Positions 56,109 to 64,000 of a stretch of DNA of 64,000 nt are shown here, one piece after another. Source of the stretch: Streptomyces sp. 2131.1 (GTDB lineage Bacteria > Actinomycetota > Actinomycetes > Streptomycetales > Streptomycetaceae); contig NZ_FNSY01000001.1 of NCBI RefSeq assembly GCF_900105515.1, positions 6,312,001-6,376,000 of the forward strand, given 5' to 3'. Under the pieces are notes generated by a model. The model was not told the origin of the DNA. It made no database searches and saw only the letters and a program-made list of their open reading frames with translations. Numbering within the stretch: position 1 is the stretch's first letter; each line of letters starts with the position of its first letter. The position numbers and the translations under genes were made by a program.

Positions 56109-57737
56109 CTAAAGCCGCTCTACGGCGGCACGCGCCCGTCGCGGCACCGCCTCCAGCAGGGCGCGCGTGTACGGATGCGCCGGCTCGGCGAAGACCCGCT
56201 CCACCGGACCGGACTCCACGATCCGGCCGTCCTTCATCACCAGCACCCGCGCGCACACCTCTCGCACGACCGCGAGATCGTGCGAGATGAAGAGCGTCGC
56301 CAGCCCGAGCTCCTCCTGCAACGACCGCAGCAGGTCGAGCACTTGGGCCTGCACGGACACGTCGAGGGCCGATACCGGCTCGTCGCACACCAGCAGCCGG
56401 GGCGAGGGTGCCAGGGCCCTCGCGACGGCGACCCGCTGACGCTGACCGCCGGACAGCGCGAGCGGCCGGCGCTCCAAGTGCTCTACGGAAAGCCCCACTT
56501 GCTTCAGCAGTCGTACGGTGCGCTCCCGGCGTTCCGCGCGTGCCACCCCGGCGGTGGCCAGGGCCTCGCCCACGATCCTGGCGACGCTCCAGCGCGGGTC
56601 GAAGGCGCTGAGCGGGTCCTGCGGCACGAGCTGCACGGTGTGCCGCCGCTCCCGGCGGTCCCGCTCGCGCAGGCCGCTCCACGGCGCCCCGCCCAGCTCC
56701 ACCGTGCCCCCGTCGGGCGCGGCCAGCCCCAGCACCATGCGGGCCAGCGTCGACTTGCCCGAACCGGACTCGCCGACCAGCCCCAGCGCCTCGCCCGGCC
56801 GCAACGCGAACGACACCTCGTCGACCGCCGTCCTGCGGCTGCCCCGAGCCCCCTTGAACACCTTGGTGACCCCGGAGACGTCCAGCAGCGGAGCGCTGCC
56901 GTCGCCCGGTGCCACCACGGTTCGCTCCCGGCGCGGACCGCTGCCGGGAATGGCCGCCAACAAGCTCTTGGTGTAAGGGTGTTCCGGCGCCTCCAGCACC
57001 CGGCCGACCGGGCCGGACTCCACGATCCGGCCGTCCTTCATCACGGCGACCTCGTCCGCCAGCGCCTCGACGACCGCCAGGTCGTGGCTGATGAGGAGCA
57101 GCCCGGTGCCGCTCTCCTTCAGCTCGCCCAGGAGCGCCAGGACGCGTGACTGGACGGAGGCGTCGAGGGCGGTCGTCGGCTCGTCCGCGATCAGGACACC
57201 GGGCTCGGCGGCGATCGCGGAGGCGATGAGCGCCCGCTGTCGCAGCCCGCCGGACAGCTGGTGGACGTACGCCCGCGCGCGTTCCGCCGGTTCCGGCACC
57301 CCGACCCGCTCCAGCAGGGCGAGGACGCGCGCCCCGGCCTCCCTGCGCGGGACGACGCGGTGGGTCAGCAGCGGCTCCGCGATCTCCTTGCCGACGGGCC
57401 GCAGCGGGTCCAGGGCCACCAGCGCGTCCTGGGCGACGAGGCCGACGCGCCGGCCCCGTACCGCACGCCACTCGCGGGGGCCGAACTCCCGGGCCTCGTG
57501 GCCTGCGACGCGCAGCCGGTCCGCGGTGACCCGGGCGGTCGGGCCCGCGAGGCCGAGCAGGGAGCGGGCGAGCGCGCTCTTCCCGGAGCCCGACTCGCCG
57601 ACGATCGCCAGGCACCGGCCGGCGTCGAGCGAGAACGCGGCGTCCCGCACCGCGTGCACCTCGCCGGGTCCGGTGCCGAAGCGCACGTTCAGGCCGGCGA
57701 CCTCGAACAGGGGCTTCGTGGTCGATGCGGTCGTCAT
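56109..57737 (-). CDS. peptide-type ABC transporter, fused double ATPase (OppD-OppF like)
   Basis: A 542-residue protein with two complete ATPase domains in tandem. First: Walker A GESGSGKS (47-54), signature LSGGLRQ, Walker B LIADEPTTALD. Second: GESGSGKST, LSGGQRQ, LLVCDEPVSALD. Each ends with the HPYTKSLL / HPYTRALLEAVP segment typical of oligopeptide/nickel importers. It replaces the usual separate OppD and OppF. It overlaps the permease gene by an ATGA and is followed by 65 nt before the acyltransferase gene. Energises import through the adjacent permeases. Confidence 0.94.
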   Translation of the reverse strand: MTTASTTKPLFEVAGLNVRFGTGPGEVHAVRDAAFSLDAGRCLAIVGESGSGKSALARSLLGLAGPTARVTADRLRVAGHEAREFGPREWRAVRGRRVGLVAQDALVALDPLRPVGKEIAEPLLTHRVVPRREAGARVLALLERVGVPEPAERARAYVHQLSGGLRQRALIASAIAAEPGVLIADEPTTALDASVQSRVLALLGELKESGTGLLLISHDLAVVEALADEVAVMKDGRIVESGPVGRVLEAPEHPYTKSLLAAIPGSGPRRERTVVAPGDGSAPLLDVSGVTKVFKGARGSRRTAVDEVSFALRPGEALGLVGESGSGKSTLARMVLGLAAPDGGTVELGGAPWSGLRERDRRERRHTVQLVPQDPLSAFDPRWSVARIVGEALATAGVARAERRERTVRLLKQVGLSVEHLERRPLALSGGQRQRVAVARALAPSPRLLVCDEPVSALDVSVQAQVLDLLRSLQEELGLATLFISHDLAVVREVCARVLVMKDGRIVESGPVERVFAEPAHPYTRALLEAVPRRARAAVERL

Positions 57738-58606
57738 GAGGCGGCCCGTCCTTCGGCTCGTGCCTGTGCGTGGCGGCCCACGACGGTGACCGCGAGGACC
57801 GTGGAGACCAGCAGGAGCCCCGGGAAGAGCGCGATCCACCACGCCTGCTCCAGGAACCCCTGGCCCTCCGTGAGCATCGCCCCCCACTCCGGCGTCGGCG
57901 GCTGCGCGCCCAGACCCAGATAACTCAGCGCCGCCCCCGTCGAGATGGACGCCCCGAGCGTGACCGTGGCCAGCACCAGCAGCGGCCCGAGCGTGTTCGG
58001 CAGCACATGGCGCAGCACGATCAGCGGACGCGGCACCCCCAGCGCCACCGCCGACTCGACGTACCCGGACCGCCGCACCACCAGAGCCTGCGCCCGCACC
58101 ACCCGGGCGAACCCGGGTGCCGTCCCCACCGCGACGGCGATCGTGGTGCCCAGCACCCCCTTACCGGCGATGAGGACCACCATCAGGGCCAGCAGCAGCC
58201 CCGGCAGCGCCAGCAGCGCGTCGGCGGCACGCATCAGCACCGCGTCACCGAACCGGCCGGACAGCGCGGCGGCGAGCCCCCACACCACGGCGAGCCCGAC
58301 CCCGGCACCCGTCGCCGCCGCCCCGATGGCCAGCGAGTAGCGGGTGCCGTGTACCACCCGGGCGAAGACGTCCCGACCCAGCTGATCCGTACCGAACCAA
58401 TGCGCCCCGCCCGGCGCCTGGAGCGCGTGCACCGGGTCCGTGTCGGTCGGGCTGCCGTGGGCGAGGAGCGAGGGGGCGAGCGCGGCGAGCAGGATCAGCC
58501 CCAGCAGCACCGCGGCGGCCAGCACCCCTGGCCGCACCCGGCCGCGCCGGGCTCTGCGGACCGCCGCGATCGGTGCCCCGGCCCGTACGGCCTGTTCGAC
58601 GCTCAT
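57734..58606 (-). CDS. ABC transporter permease (DppC/OppC like)
   Basis: A 290-residue membrane protein with an N-terminal segment followed by GTDQLGRDVFARVVHGTRYSL, the OppC_N/DppC hallmark, and the EAA-type loop (ESAVALGVPRPLIVLRHVLPN) that contacts the ATPase. About six transmembrane helices. Overlaps both neighbours by 4 nt (ATGA). Confidence 0.94.
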   Translation of the reverse strand: MSVEQAVRAGAPIAAVRRARRGRVRPGVLAAAVLLGLILLAALAPSLLAHGSPTDTDPVHALQAPGGAHWFGTDQLGRDVFARVVHGTRYSLAIGAAATGAGVGLAVVWGLAAALSGRFGDAVLMRAADALLALPGLLLALMVVLIAGKGVLGTTIAVAVGTAPGFARVVRAQALVVRRSGYVESAVALGVPRPLIVLRHVLPNTLGPLLVLATVTLGASISTGAALSYLGLGAQPPTPEWGAMLTEGQGFLEQAWWIALFPGLLLVSTVLAVTVVGRHAQARAEGRAAS

Positions 58607-59568
58607 GCGGCGGCCACCCCCGTACCCTTGCGCAGCCGGGGATCCACGACCACGTACAGCAGCTCCACCACCGCCCCCACCAGCACGAACACCACCGCCG
58701 ACAGCGCCACCACGCCCTGCACCACCGGCAGGTCGCGGTCGCTGACCGCCTGGAGGGTGATCCGGCCGATGCCCGAGCGGGCGAAGACGTTCTCCACCAC
58801 CACCGCGCCGCCCAGCAGCGTCCCGGTGAACCAGCCGGTCAGGGTGAGCGCCGGCAGTGCGGCGTGGCGCAGCGCGTGGCGCGAGCGCACGGTGTGCTCG
58901 GCGAGCCCCCGCGAGCGCGCGGTCAGGCTGAACGGCTGCTCCAGCGCCCCGAGCAGCCCCTCCCGCATCACCTGGGTGAGTACCGCCGCGATCGGCAGCG
59001 CCAGTGTGATCACCGGCAGGACCAGCGAGCGGGCGTCGCCGCTGTCGGAGACCGGCAGCCAGCCCAGCCGGAACGAGAACACCGTGAGCAACATGATCCC
59101 GAGCCAGAACGAGGGCGTGGACACCACCAGCAGCTCCACCGCCGACGACACCCGGCGCGGCCACCGGGAACGCCCCGACGTCAGCACGGTCACGGTCGCG
59201 GCCAGCACCACCGCGACCAGCGAGGACCAGAGCGCGAGCTGCGCGGTCGGCCCGATCTGGTCCGCCAGCAGCGAGGAGACCGGCTGCTGCAACTGGTAGG
59301 AGTCGCCCAGCTCACCGGTGGCCAGCTGCTTGAGGTACGCGCCGTACTGGACGAGCGGCGACCGGTCCAGGCCGTAGTGGTGGCGGATCTCCTCGCGCTG
59401 CTCAGCGCCGACCAGGGCGTTGGACCCGACGATCGCGCTGACCGGATCGCCGGGGATCAGGTGGAGTGCCAGGAAGGCGCAGGTGGCGGCCCCCCAGACA
59501 ACGAGGACGGCCGCCCCGGCCCGGGCCGTGACGGCCCGGACCGCGGCGGATATGTGCGGTGGTGTCAT
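58603..59568 (-). CDS. ABC transporter permease (DppB/OppB like)
   Basis: A 321-residue membrane protein: first helix near the N-terminus, LHLIPGDPV segment, GDSYQLQQPV periplasmic region, about six helices and an EAA-like loop (ARSRGLAEHTVRSRHALRHAALP). Pairs with the DppC-like permease. Starts inside the stop of the binding protein gene (ATGA). Confidence 0.93.
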   Translation of the reverse strand: MTPPHISAAVRAVTARAGAAVLVVWGAATCAFLALHLIPGDPVSAIVGSNALVGAEQREEIRHHYGLDRSPLVQYGAYLKQLATGELGDSYQLQQPVSSLLADQIGPTAQLALWSSLVAVVLAATVTVLTSGRSRWPRRVSSAVELLVVSTPSFWLGIMLLTVFSFRLGWLPVSDSGDARSLVLPVITLALPIAAVLTQVMREGLLGALEQPFSLTARSRGLAEHTVRSRHALRHAALPALTLTGWFTGTLLGGAVVVENVFARSGIGRITLQAVSDRDLPVVQGVVALSAVVFVLVGAVVELLYVVVDPRLRKGTGVAAA

Positions 59569-61214
59569 CGGCCGGCCTCGACCCAGGCGGCGTAGAACTC
59601 CGGCCACGCCGACAGGGACAGCCGCAGCCCGTGCACCTTCTTGTTCACCCCGACGGACGCCTTCTGGACGTAGGCGGGGACCACCGCCGCATGGTCGATC
59701 GTCCACTTCTGCACCTGCGCGTAGTACGCGGCGCGCTTGTCCGGCGAGGTAGCGGCCTGTGCCTTCTTCAGCCAGGCGTCGACCTGCGGGTCGGTGACCT
59801 TCGCGAAGTTGTGCCCGCCGCCCTCGGACGACTCGGTGGAGAGGAAGAAGCTGCTGAGGATGTCGCCGTCGCCGCGCGCCCAGGACGTCTCGACGACGTC
59901 GTAGCGCCCCTCGTCCAGCTGGGCGGAGACCGCGGTCGCGTCGGTGGAGGCGGCGAGCTTGAGATGGATGCCCGCCTTCTTCAGGTCGCCCTGCACGGCC
60001 TGCGAGAAGACCGACGCCTTGCCGTAGACCGGCGCGACCACCGTCAGCCGCTTCCCGTTCTTCGTGCGGTAGCCCTCCGCGTCGCGGCCCTTCCAGCCGG
60101 CCTGGTCCAGGAGCCGGCCGGCGAGCGCCCGGTCGGAGGGCCAGCTCCTCTCCAGCGCGGAGTCGTAGCTGTGCGGGGTGGCGGGTGACAGGGTGCTCCA
60201 GGCGCGGGTGCCGGTGCCCTGGAACACCGACTTCACCAGGGCGTCCAGATCAACGGACCGCTGGAACGCCTTGCGTACACGCTCGTCCGTGAACAGCGGG
60301 CTCTTGGTGTTCAGATAGAACGTGTCGACCGCGCCCGGCACGTCCTTCGTGACGACGTCCAGCCGGGTGTTGCGGCGTACGGCCGCGATCTGGTTGGCCG
60401 GCAGCGCGGCCGCCGCGTCGACCTGACCGGACGTCAGCGCGCCGACCCGCGTGGCGTCCTCGGTGAGGAAGCGGATGGTGAAGCCGTCCAGCCGGGCGGG
60501 CCCGCTGTGTCCGGCGTCCTTCGGTGCCCACGCGTAGGCGGCGTTCCGGGTGTAGCCGCGCTTCTGGCCCCGGGTGTAGGCGCCGGCCTTGAACGGCCCG
60601 GAGCCGACGGAATCGGTGCCCGCGCAGAGCTTGTCGGCGCCCGCCTTCAGGGAGGCGGGCGAGGCCATGCCCAGGTAGGTGGTGCTGGCCGCCTGGAGGA
60701 AGGGGGCGTACGGGCGGCTGAAGCGGACCTCGACCTCGTACTTCCCCTTCACGGCGGTGCCCTTGTACGGGCCGAGCAGCCCGGCCGCGTACTGCGACTG
60801 GGTCGCCTTGGCGGTGATGTGGTCGAAGTTGGCCTTCACCGCCGCCGCGTCGAGGTGCTTGCCGTCGTGGAAGGTGACGTCGTCGCGCAGCTCGAAGGTG
60901 TACGTCCGGCCCCCCTCGGAGGTCTTCCACGACTTCGCCAGCCACGGTTCCAGCTCCCCGTCCGGGGTCTGGTAGACGAGCGAGTCGAAGACCGGACGCT
61001 GGACGAAGGCGGTCACGTCCTGCGCGCTGGTGTGCGGGTCCCAGCAGTCCGGCTCCTGCTGCGCCGCGTAGGTGAGGCTGCCGCCGCTGCGGGGCTTCGC
61101 CTGCGCGGCCGGTGCGACCCCGTCGTCGGAGCTGCACGCGCTGACGGCGGCGAGGAGCAGGACGGAGAGCAGAGCGGTTCTGCGGGGAGTACGGCGCGGG
61201 TGGGGCGGGTGCAT
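59565..61214 (-). CDS. ABC transporter substrate-binding lipoprotein (peptide/nickel type)
   Basis: A 549-residue extracytoplasmic solute-binding protein (SBP family 5). The Arg-rich n-region and hydrophobic segment end in the lipobox VSAC with Cys27, so it is lipid-anchored outside the membrane. The core contains typical landmarks of the family: EPWLAKSWKTSEGGRTYTFELRDDVTFHDG and VGSGPFKAG. It leads the ABC gene row, 59 nt after the LLM oxidoreductase gene. The ligand, a peptide, metal complex or other, is unknown. Confidence 0.93.
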   Translation of the reverse strand: MHPPHPRRTPRRTALLSVLLLAAVSACSSDDGVAPAAQAKPRSGGSLTYAAQQEPDCWDPHTSAQDVTAFVQRPVFDSLVYQTPDGELEPWLAKSWKTSEGGRTYTFELRDDVTFHDGKHLDAAAVKANFDHITAKATQSQYAAGLLGPYKGTAVKGKYEVEVRFSRPYAPFLQAASTTYLGMASPASLKAGADKLCAGTDSVGSGPFKAGAYTRGQKRGYTRNAAYAWAPKDAGHSGPARLDGFTIRFLTEDATRVGALTSGQVDAAAALPANQIAAVRRNTRLDVVTKDVPGAVDTFYLNTKSPLFTDERVRKAFQRSVDLDALVKSVFQGTGTRAWSTLSPATPHSYDSALERSWPSDRALAGRLLDQAGWKGRDAEGYRTKNGKRLTVVAPVYGKASVFSQAVQGDLKKAGIHLKLAASTDATAVSAQLDEGRYDVVETSWARGDGDILSSFFLSTESSEGGGHNFAKVTDPQVDAWLKKAQAATSPDKRAAYYAQVQKWTIDHAAVVPAYVQKASVGVNKKVHGLRLSLSAWPEFYAAWVEAGR

Positions 61215-61273
61215 AGGGGACTCCGGAACGTGAAACGGGGTGAGGGGGGCCGGACGTACTGTCGCCAGACCGT

Positions 61274-62317
61274 CTAAAGCCGGGCTGAAACGCCCTCCGC
61301 GGAGCCGGGCCGCACTTCCTGGGCCGCGTGCGCCAGCAGCTCGAACGAGCGCAGCCGGTCCGCCTGGTCCGGTACCACGGTCAGCGCCATCAGCTCGTCG
61401 GCCCCGGTGCGCGCCACCAGCTCCGCCAGCTTGTCGCGCACGGTGTCCGGAGCGCCGATCAGCTGACGCTCGGCCAGCTCCTCCAGGAACTGCAGCTCCG
61501 GCTCGGCGTAGGTGTACCCGGCCGCGCTCCGCGCCGAGGGGAACGCGTCGAATCGGCGTACCGTCCGCATCTTTATCTTGCCGAGCAGGTAGGGCGCCGC
61601 GACCTCGCGCGCGGTCCGGTCGGTGTCGGCGACGGTGACCAGCGCGGAGATGAGGGTGCGCGGCCGGTCCAGGTATGCGGAGGGCCGGAAGGACTGCCGG
61701 TAGCGGTCCAGGGCGTACGTGGTCGCGTGCGGGTTGATCTGGTGGGCGAAGGCGTACGGAAGCCCCAGCGAGGCGGCGAGTTCGGCGCTGGCCGGGCTGG
61801 ACCCGAGCAGCCACAGCTCCGGCCGGCCGTCGGCGGCGGGCACGGCGGTGATGGGCGAGGCGGGGTCCCCGGGCGCGAAGTAGCCGTTCAGCTCGGCCAC
61901 TTGCTCGGCGAAGTCGTCGGCGCCGCGCTCCGGGGCGCGGCGCAGGGCGCGGGCGGTGTGCGGGTCGGTGCCGGGCGCCCGGCCGAGCCCGAGGTCGACG
62001 CGGCCCGGGTGCAGCGCCTCCAGGGTGCCGAACTGCTCGGCGACCACCAGGGGCGCGTGGTTGGGCAGCAGGACACCGCCGGAGCCGACGCGCAGGGTGG
62101 TCGTGGCGGCGGCCAGGCGTCCGGCGAGGATGCCGGGCGCGGAGGTGGCGAGGCTGGGGGTGCTGTGGTGCTCGGCCACCCAGTAGCGCAGGTAGCCGAG
62201 CTCCTCGACGCGCGGGGCCAGGGCGACGGTGTCGCGCAGGGCCTGGGTCGCGGAGCCGCCCTCGAAGACGGGCACCACGTCGAGCACGGACAGGGGAATG
62301 CCGGTGGGACGGCTCAT
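61274..62317 (-). CDS. LLM class flavin-dependent oxidoreductase (MsnO8-like)
   Basis: A 347-residue luciferase-like TIM-barrel flavoprotein. Characteristic segments are LGYLRYWVAEHHS, LRVGSGGVLLPNHAPLVVAEQFGTLEALHPGRVDLGLGRAPG and ELWLLGSSPASAELAASLGLPYAFA, as in the large Streptomyces MsnO8 type. It should use reduced FMN or F420-like cofactor for oxidation of an unknown substrate. ATG preceded by GGAGG. It lies between the exporter (87 nt) and the transporter row; it may be a tailoring or detoxifying enzyme. Confidence 0.92.
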   Translation of the reverse strand: MSRPTGIPLSVLDVVPVFEGGSATQALRDTVALAPRVEELGYLRYWVAEHHSTPSLATSAPGILAGRLAAATTTLRVGSGGVLLPNHAPLVVAEQFGTLEALHPGRVDLGLGRAPGTDPHTARALRRAPERGADDFAEQVAELNGYFAPGDPASPITAVPAADGRPELWLLGSSPASAELAASLGLPYAFAHQINPHATTYALDRYRQSFRPSAYLDRPRTLISALVTVADTDRTAREVAAPYLLGKIKMRTVRRFDAFPSARSAAGYTYAEPELQFLEELAERQLIGAPDTVRDKLAELVARTGADELMALTVVPDQADRLRSFELLAHAAQEVRPGSAEGVSARL

Positions 62318-62404
62318 GGAGACCTCCGGAAGGGGCGCGCCGCCGGGCGGGTGGCCCGGCGGCGCGGGGCGGACGTACGGGTGAGGGGAGGAGCGGGGCC
62401 GGTC

Positions 62405-63877
62405 TCAGGCGTGGTCGGTGACCGGCTCCGCCTCGGCGGGCGTCTTCTCGGGCGCGTCGGCGGCGGCCGGTTCGGGCTTGGGCTTCCCGGGCAGCAGGAG
62501 GCCCGCGGCGAAGACCACGACGGCCGCGGCGACCGGCCACCAGAAGGCGTTGGAGAAGGAGGCGGCGGTGGGGGCGGCGTGGGAGCCGCCGCCCTGGAGG
62601 ATCAGGGCGACGACGGCGATGCCGAGCGAGGCGCCGATCTGGTTGAGGATGAAGACCGCGCCGGTGGCCCCGGCGACCGACTCGCCCGGCACCGTCTTGT
62701 AGACCGACCCCATGGTGGGCGCACCGACCAGGCCCATGCCGAAGCCGGCGGCGAACTGCGCGGCGGTCAGGGCGAACTGGGAGGTGCCGGAGCCCGATCC
62801 GGTGAAGACCAGGGCGCCGACGCCGATCAGCAGAGCGCCGGTCGGGACCAGCCTGCGGGCACCCACCTTGTCGGCGAGGTTGCCCGCGATCGGCATCCCG
62901 ATCAGGGTGCCGAGGCCCAGCGGGGCGAGCAGCAGCCCGGACTCCAGCACCGAGTGGCCGTGGACCTGCTGGTAGTACAACGGCAGCAGGAAGAGCAGCG
63001 AGAACAGACCGCCGCCGAGCAGGAACATGGTGGTCACGCTGGCACTGAACCCCTTGCTGCCGAACAGCCGCAGGTCCAGCAGCGGTGTGACCGAGGTGCG
63101 CAGCGCGTGCACGGTGTACGCGACGAACAGGGCGACGCCCACCGCGAGCCCGACGATCACCTTCGTGCTGCCGAAGCCGTCGCCGCCCGCCTGGGACAGC
63201 GCGAACACGATCGCGGCGAAACCGGGGGAGAGCAGCGCCACGCCCAGCGCGTCGAACGGCACGGGGTCGCCGCTCGGCGGCGGGTCGGCCGGCAGCACCC
63301 GGACCGCCAGCACGATCGCGGCCAGCGCGAACGGGATGTTGACCAGGAACATCCACTCCCAGGAGAAGTTGTCCAGCAGCAGTCCGCCGATGATGGGGCC
63401 GACCACCGGGCCGAGCGTGATCGGGACGGAGACCAGGCCCATGACCCGGCCGATCCTGGCGGGTCCGGCGGCGCCCGCGACGACGGTCATCATGATCGGG
63501 TCGACCATGCCGCCGCCGAAGCCCTGGACGATGCGGAAGGCGATCAGGCTTTCGGCGTTCCAGGCGAAGGCGCAGAGCGTCGAGCCGATCAGGAACACCG
63601 ACAGACCGAGCAGCCACATGCGCTTGGCGCCGTAGCGGACCACGGCCCAGCCGGCCAGCGGGATCGCCAGGGCGACCGCGAGCAGATAGCCGGTGGTGAC
63701 CCACTCGATGGTGGCCAGCGTCGCGTGGAACTCGCCGCCCAGCGTGCTGATCCCGACGTTGACGATCGTCGCGTCCAGGTACGACATCATCCCGCCGAGC
63801 ACCATGACGCCGACGAGTGTGAGCAGTGCGGCATCGAGCCGGGCAGGCCCGCTCTCCGCCGGCTTTGTTTCAGACAC
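62405..63877 (-). CDS. MFS drug exporter, DHA2 family, 14 transmembrane helices
   Basis: A 490-residue EmrB/QacA-type proton-driven exporter. Motif D1 (LDATIVNV), motif A (GWAVVRYGAKRM) and motif C (GPVVGPIIGG) are present, and the length fits 14 helices. GTG start with AAAGGAG upstream. It is divergent from a regulator gene across a palindrome-rich intergenic region, the usual layout of a locally controlled efflux pump. It could export the polyketide, serving as self-resistance, or be an unrelated pump. Confidence 0.94.
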   Translation of the reverse strand: MSETKPAESGPARLDAALLTLVGVMVLGGMMSYLDATIVNVGISTLGGEFHATLATIEWVTTGYLLAVALAIPLAGWAVVRYGAKRMWLLGLSVFLIGSTLCAFAWNAESLIAFRIVQGFGGGMVDPIMMTVVAGAAGPARIGRVMGLVSVPITLGPVVGPIIGGLLLDNFSWEWMFLVNIPFALAAIVLAVRVLPADPPPSGDPVPFDALGVALLSPGFAAIVFALSQAGGDGFGSTKVIVGLAVGVALFVAYTVHALRTSVTPLLDLRLFGSKGFSASVTTMFLLGGGLFSLLFLLPLYYQQVHGHSVLESGLLLAPLGLGTLIGMPIAGNLADKVGARRLVPTGALLIGVGALVFTGSGSGTSQFALTAAQFAAGFGMGLVGAPTMGSVYKTVPGESVAGATGAVFILNQIGASLGIAVVALILQGGGSHAAPTAASFSNAFWWPVAAAVVVFAAGLLLPGKPKPEPAAADAPEKTPAEAEPVTDHA

Positions 63878-63897
63878 GGCAACTCCTTTGAACCACT

Positions 63898-63926
63898 CTA
63901 CCCAGAAAATTTAACTGGGTAGTTAA
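63898..63926. promoter_or_regulatory. overlapping palindromic operator between exporter and regulator
   Basis: Two inverted repeats overlap in the divergent intergenic region: CTACCCAG-N9-CTGGGTAG (63898-63922) and TTAACT-GGGT-AGTTAA (63911-63926). Both lie between the divergent start codons, so a MarR- or TetR-type repressor controlling both genes is likely. A TTAAAA/TAGCAT pair (63923-63928 and 63945-63950, 16-bp spacer) could be the regulator promoter. Confidence 0.65.
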
Positions 63927-63956
63927 AACAGGTGGCTGGCACGGTAGCATGGGTGC

Positions 63957-64000
63957 ATGAGCGTTGGCGAGAACGAAGAGACGGCCGGGCGCCCCGCGGA
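63957..64000 (+). CDS. start of a probable transcriptional regulator (partial)
   Basis: Only the first 14 codons (MSVGENEETAGRPA) are in the window. No domain can be recognised. The divergent position to an efflux pump and the palindromes between them suggest a MarR- or TetR-family repressor. No good ribosome binding site precedes the ATG, and the putative -10 would place transcription start at or next to it, so the transcript may be leaderless. Confidence 0.45.
   Translation, partial: MSVGENEETAGRPA

Noticed and set aside
59565..63704. Very long frame extending the binding-protein gene to 1379 codons
   Set aside because: Only the part after the ATG at 61,214 encodes the solute-binding protein with its lipobox; the upstream part is a shadow of the LLM and MFS genes.

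Overview
The window is very GC-rich DNA with Streptomyces-like architecture: strong third-position G/C bias, GTG and TTG starts, an actinobacterial KSQ-type modular polyketide synthase (PKS), a cyclic di-AMP riboswitch in front of a LysM/transglycosylase gene, a DtxR/DmdR-type iron box and an MT0933-like small protein. The assignment to Streptomyces or a close relative is inferred from gene content and composition only. No rRNA, tRNA, IS element, transposase or CRISPR array was seen.

Left part (1-19,127), mostly housekeeping and stress genes: a class I methyltransferase; a convergent lipoprotein; catalase-peroxidase KatG with a promoter carrying an inverted-repeat operator; a secreted GH92 alpha-mannosidase under a LacI-type operator; a HelD/HelR-like UvrD-family ATPase; an iron-box-controlled operon for 2,3-dihydroxybenzoate (dehydrogenase, AMP ligase, isochorismatase) with no isochorismate synthase or NRPS beside it; a c-di-AMP (ydaO) riboswitch plus LysM/SLT gene; a small antitoxin-family protein; a GAF/PAS/SpoIIE phosphatase; and a cytochrome P450.

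Central part (19,135-56,043), a modular type I PKS cluster on the minus strand. Transcription order is acyltransferase-3, P450, 3Fe-4S ferredoxin, alpha/beta hydrolase, PKS1 (KSQ loading module plus modules 1-3), PKS2 (modules 4-5), PKS3 (module 6). Active-site motifs predict an acetyl starter from malonyl, three malonyl units each reduced to an alkene, a methylmalonyl unit left as ketone because DH and KR of module 4 have lost catalytic residues, a fully reduced methylmalonyl unit, and a final unreduced malonyl unit. The predicted ACP-bound product is a 3,7-dioxo-4,6-dimethyl-tetradeca-8,10,12-trienoyl chain. The last PKS ends directly after its ACP with no thioesterase, reductase or other release domain. 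That is the main unexplained point of the window: a 1,5-diketone/beta-ketothioester with no obvious off-loading enzyme except the free-standing hydrolase. Two paralogous P450s bracket the PKS genes. I did not recognise the product as a known compound.

Right part (56,109-64,000): a co-directional row of an Opp/Dpp-type peptide ABC transporter (fused double ATPase, two permeases, binding lipoprotein; all joined by ATGA overlaps), an LLM flavin-dependent oxidoreductase and a 14-TM DHA2 drug exporter. Divergent from the exporter is the first 44 nt of a probable regulator, separated by overlapping palindromes. Gaps between all minus-strand genes from the exporter to PKS3 are under 90 nt, so they may be co-transcribed. 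No pathway-specific regulator lies inside the cluster itself.
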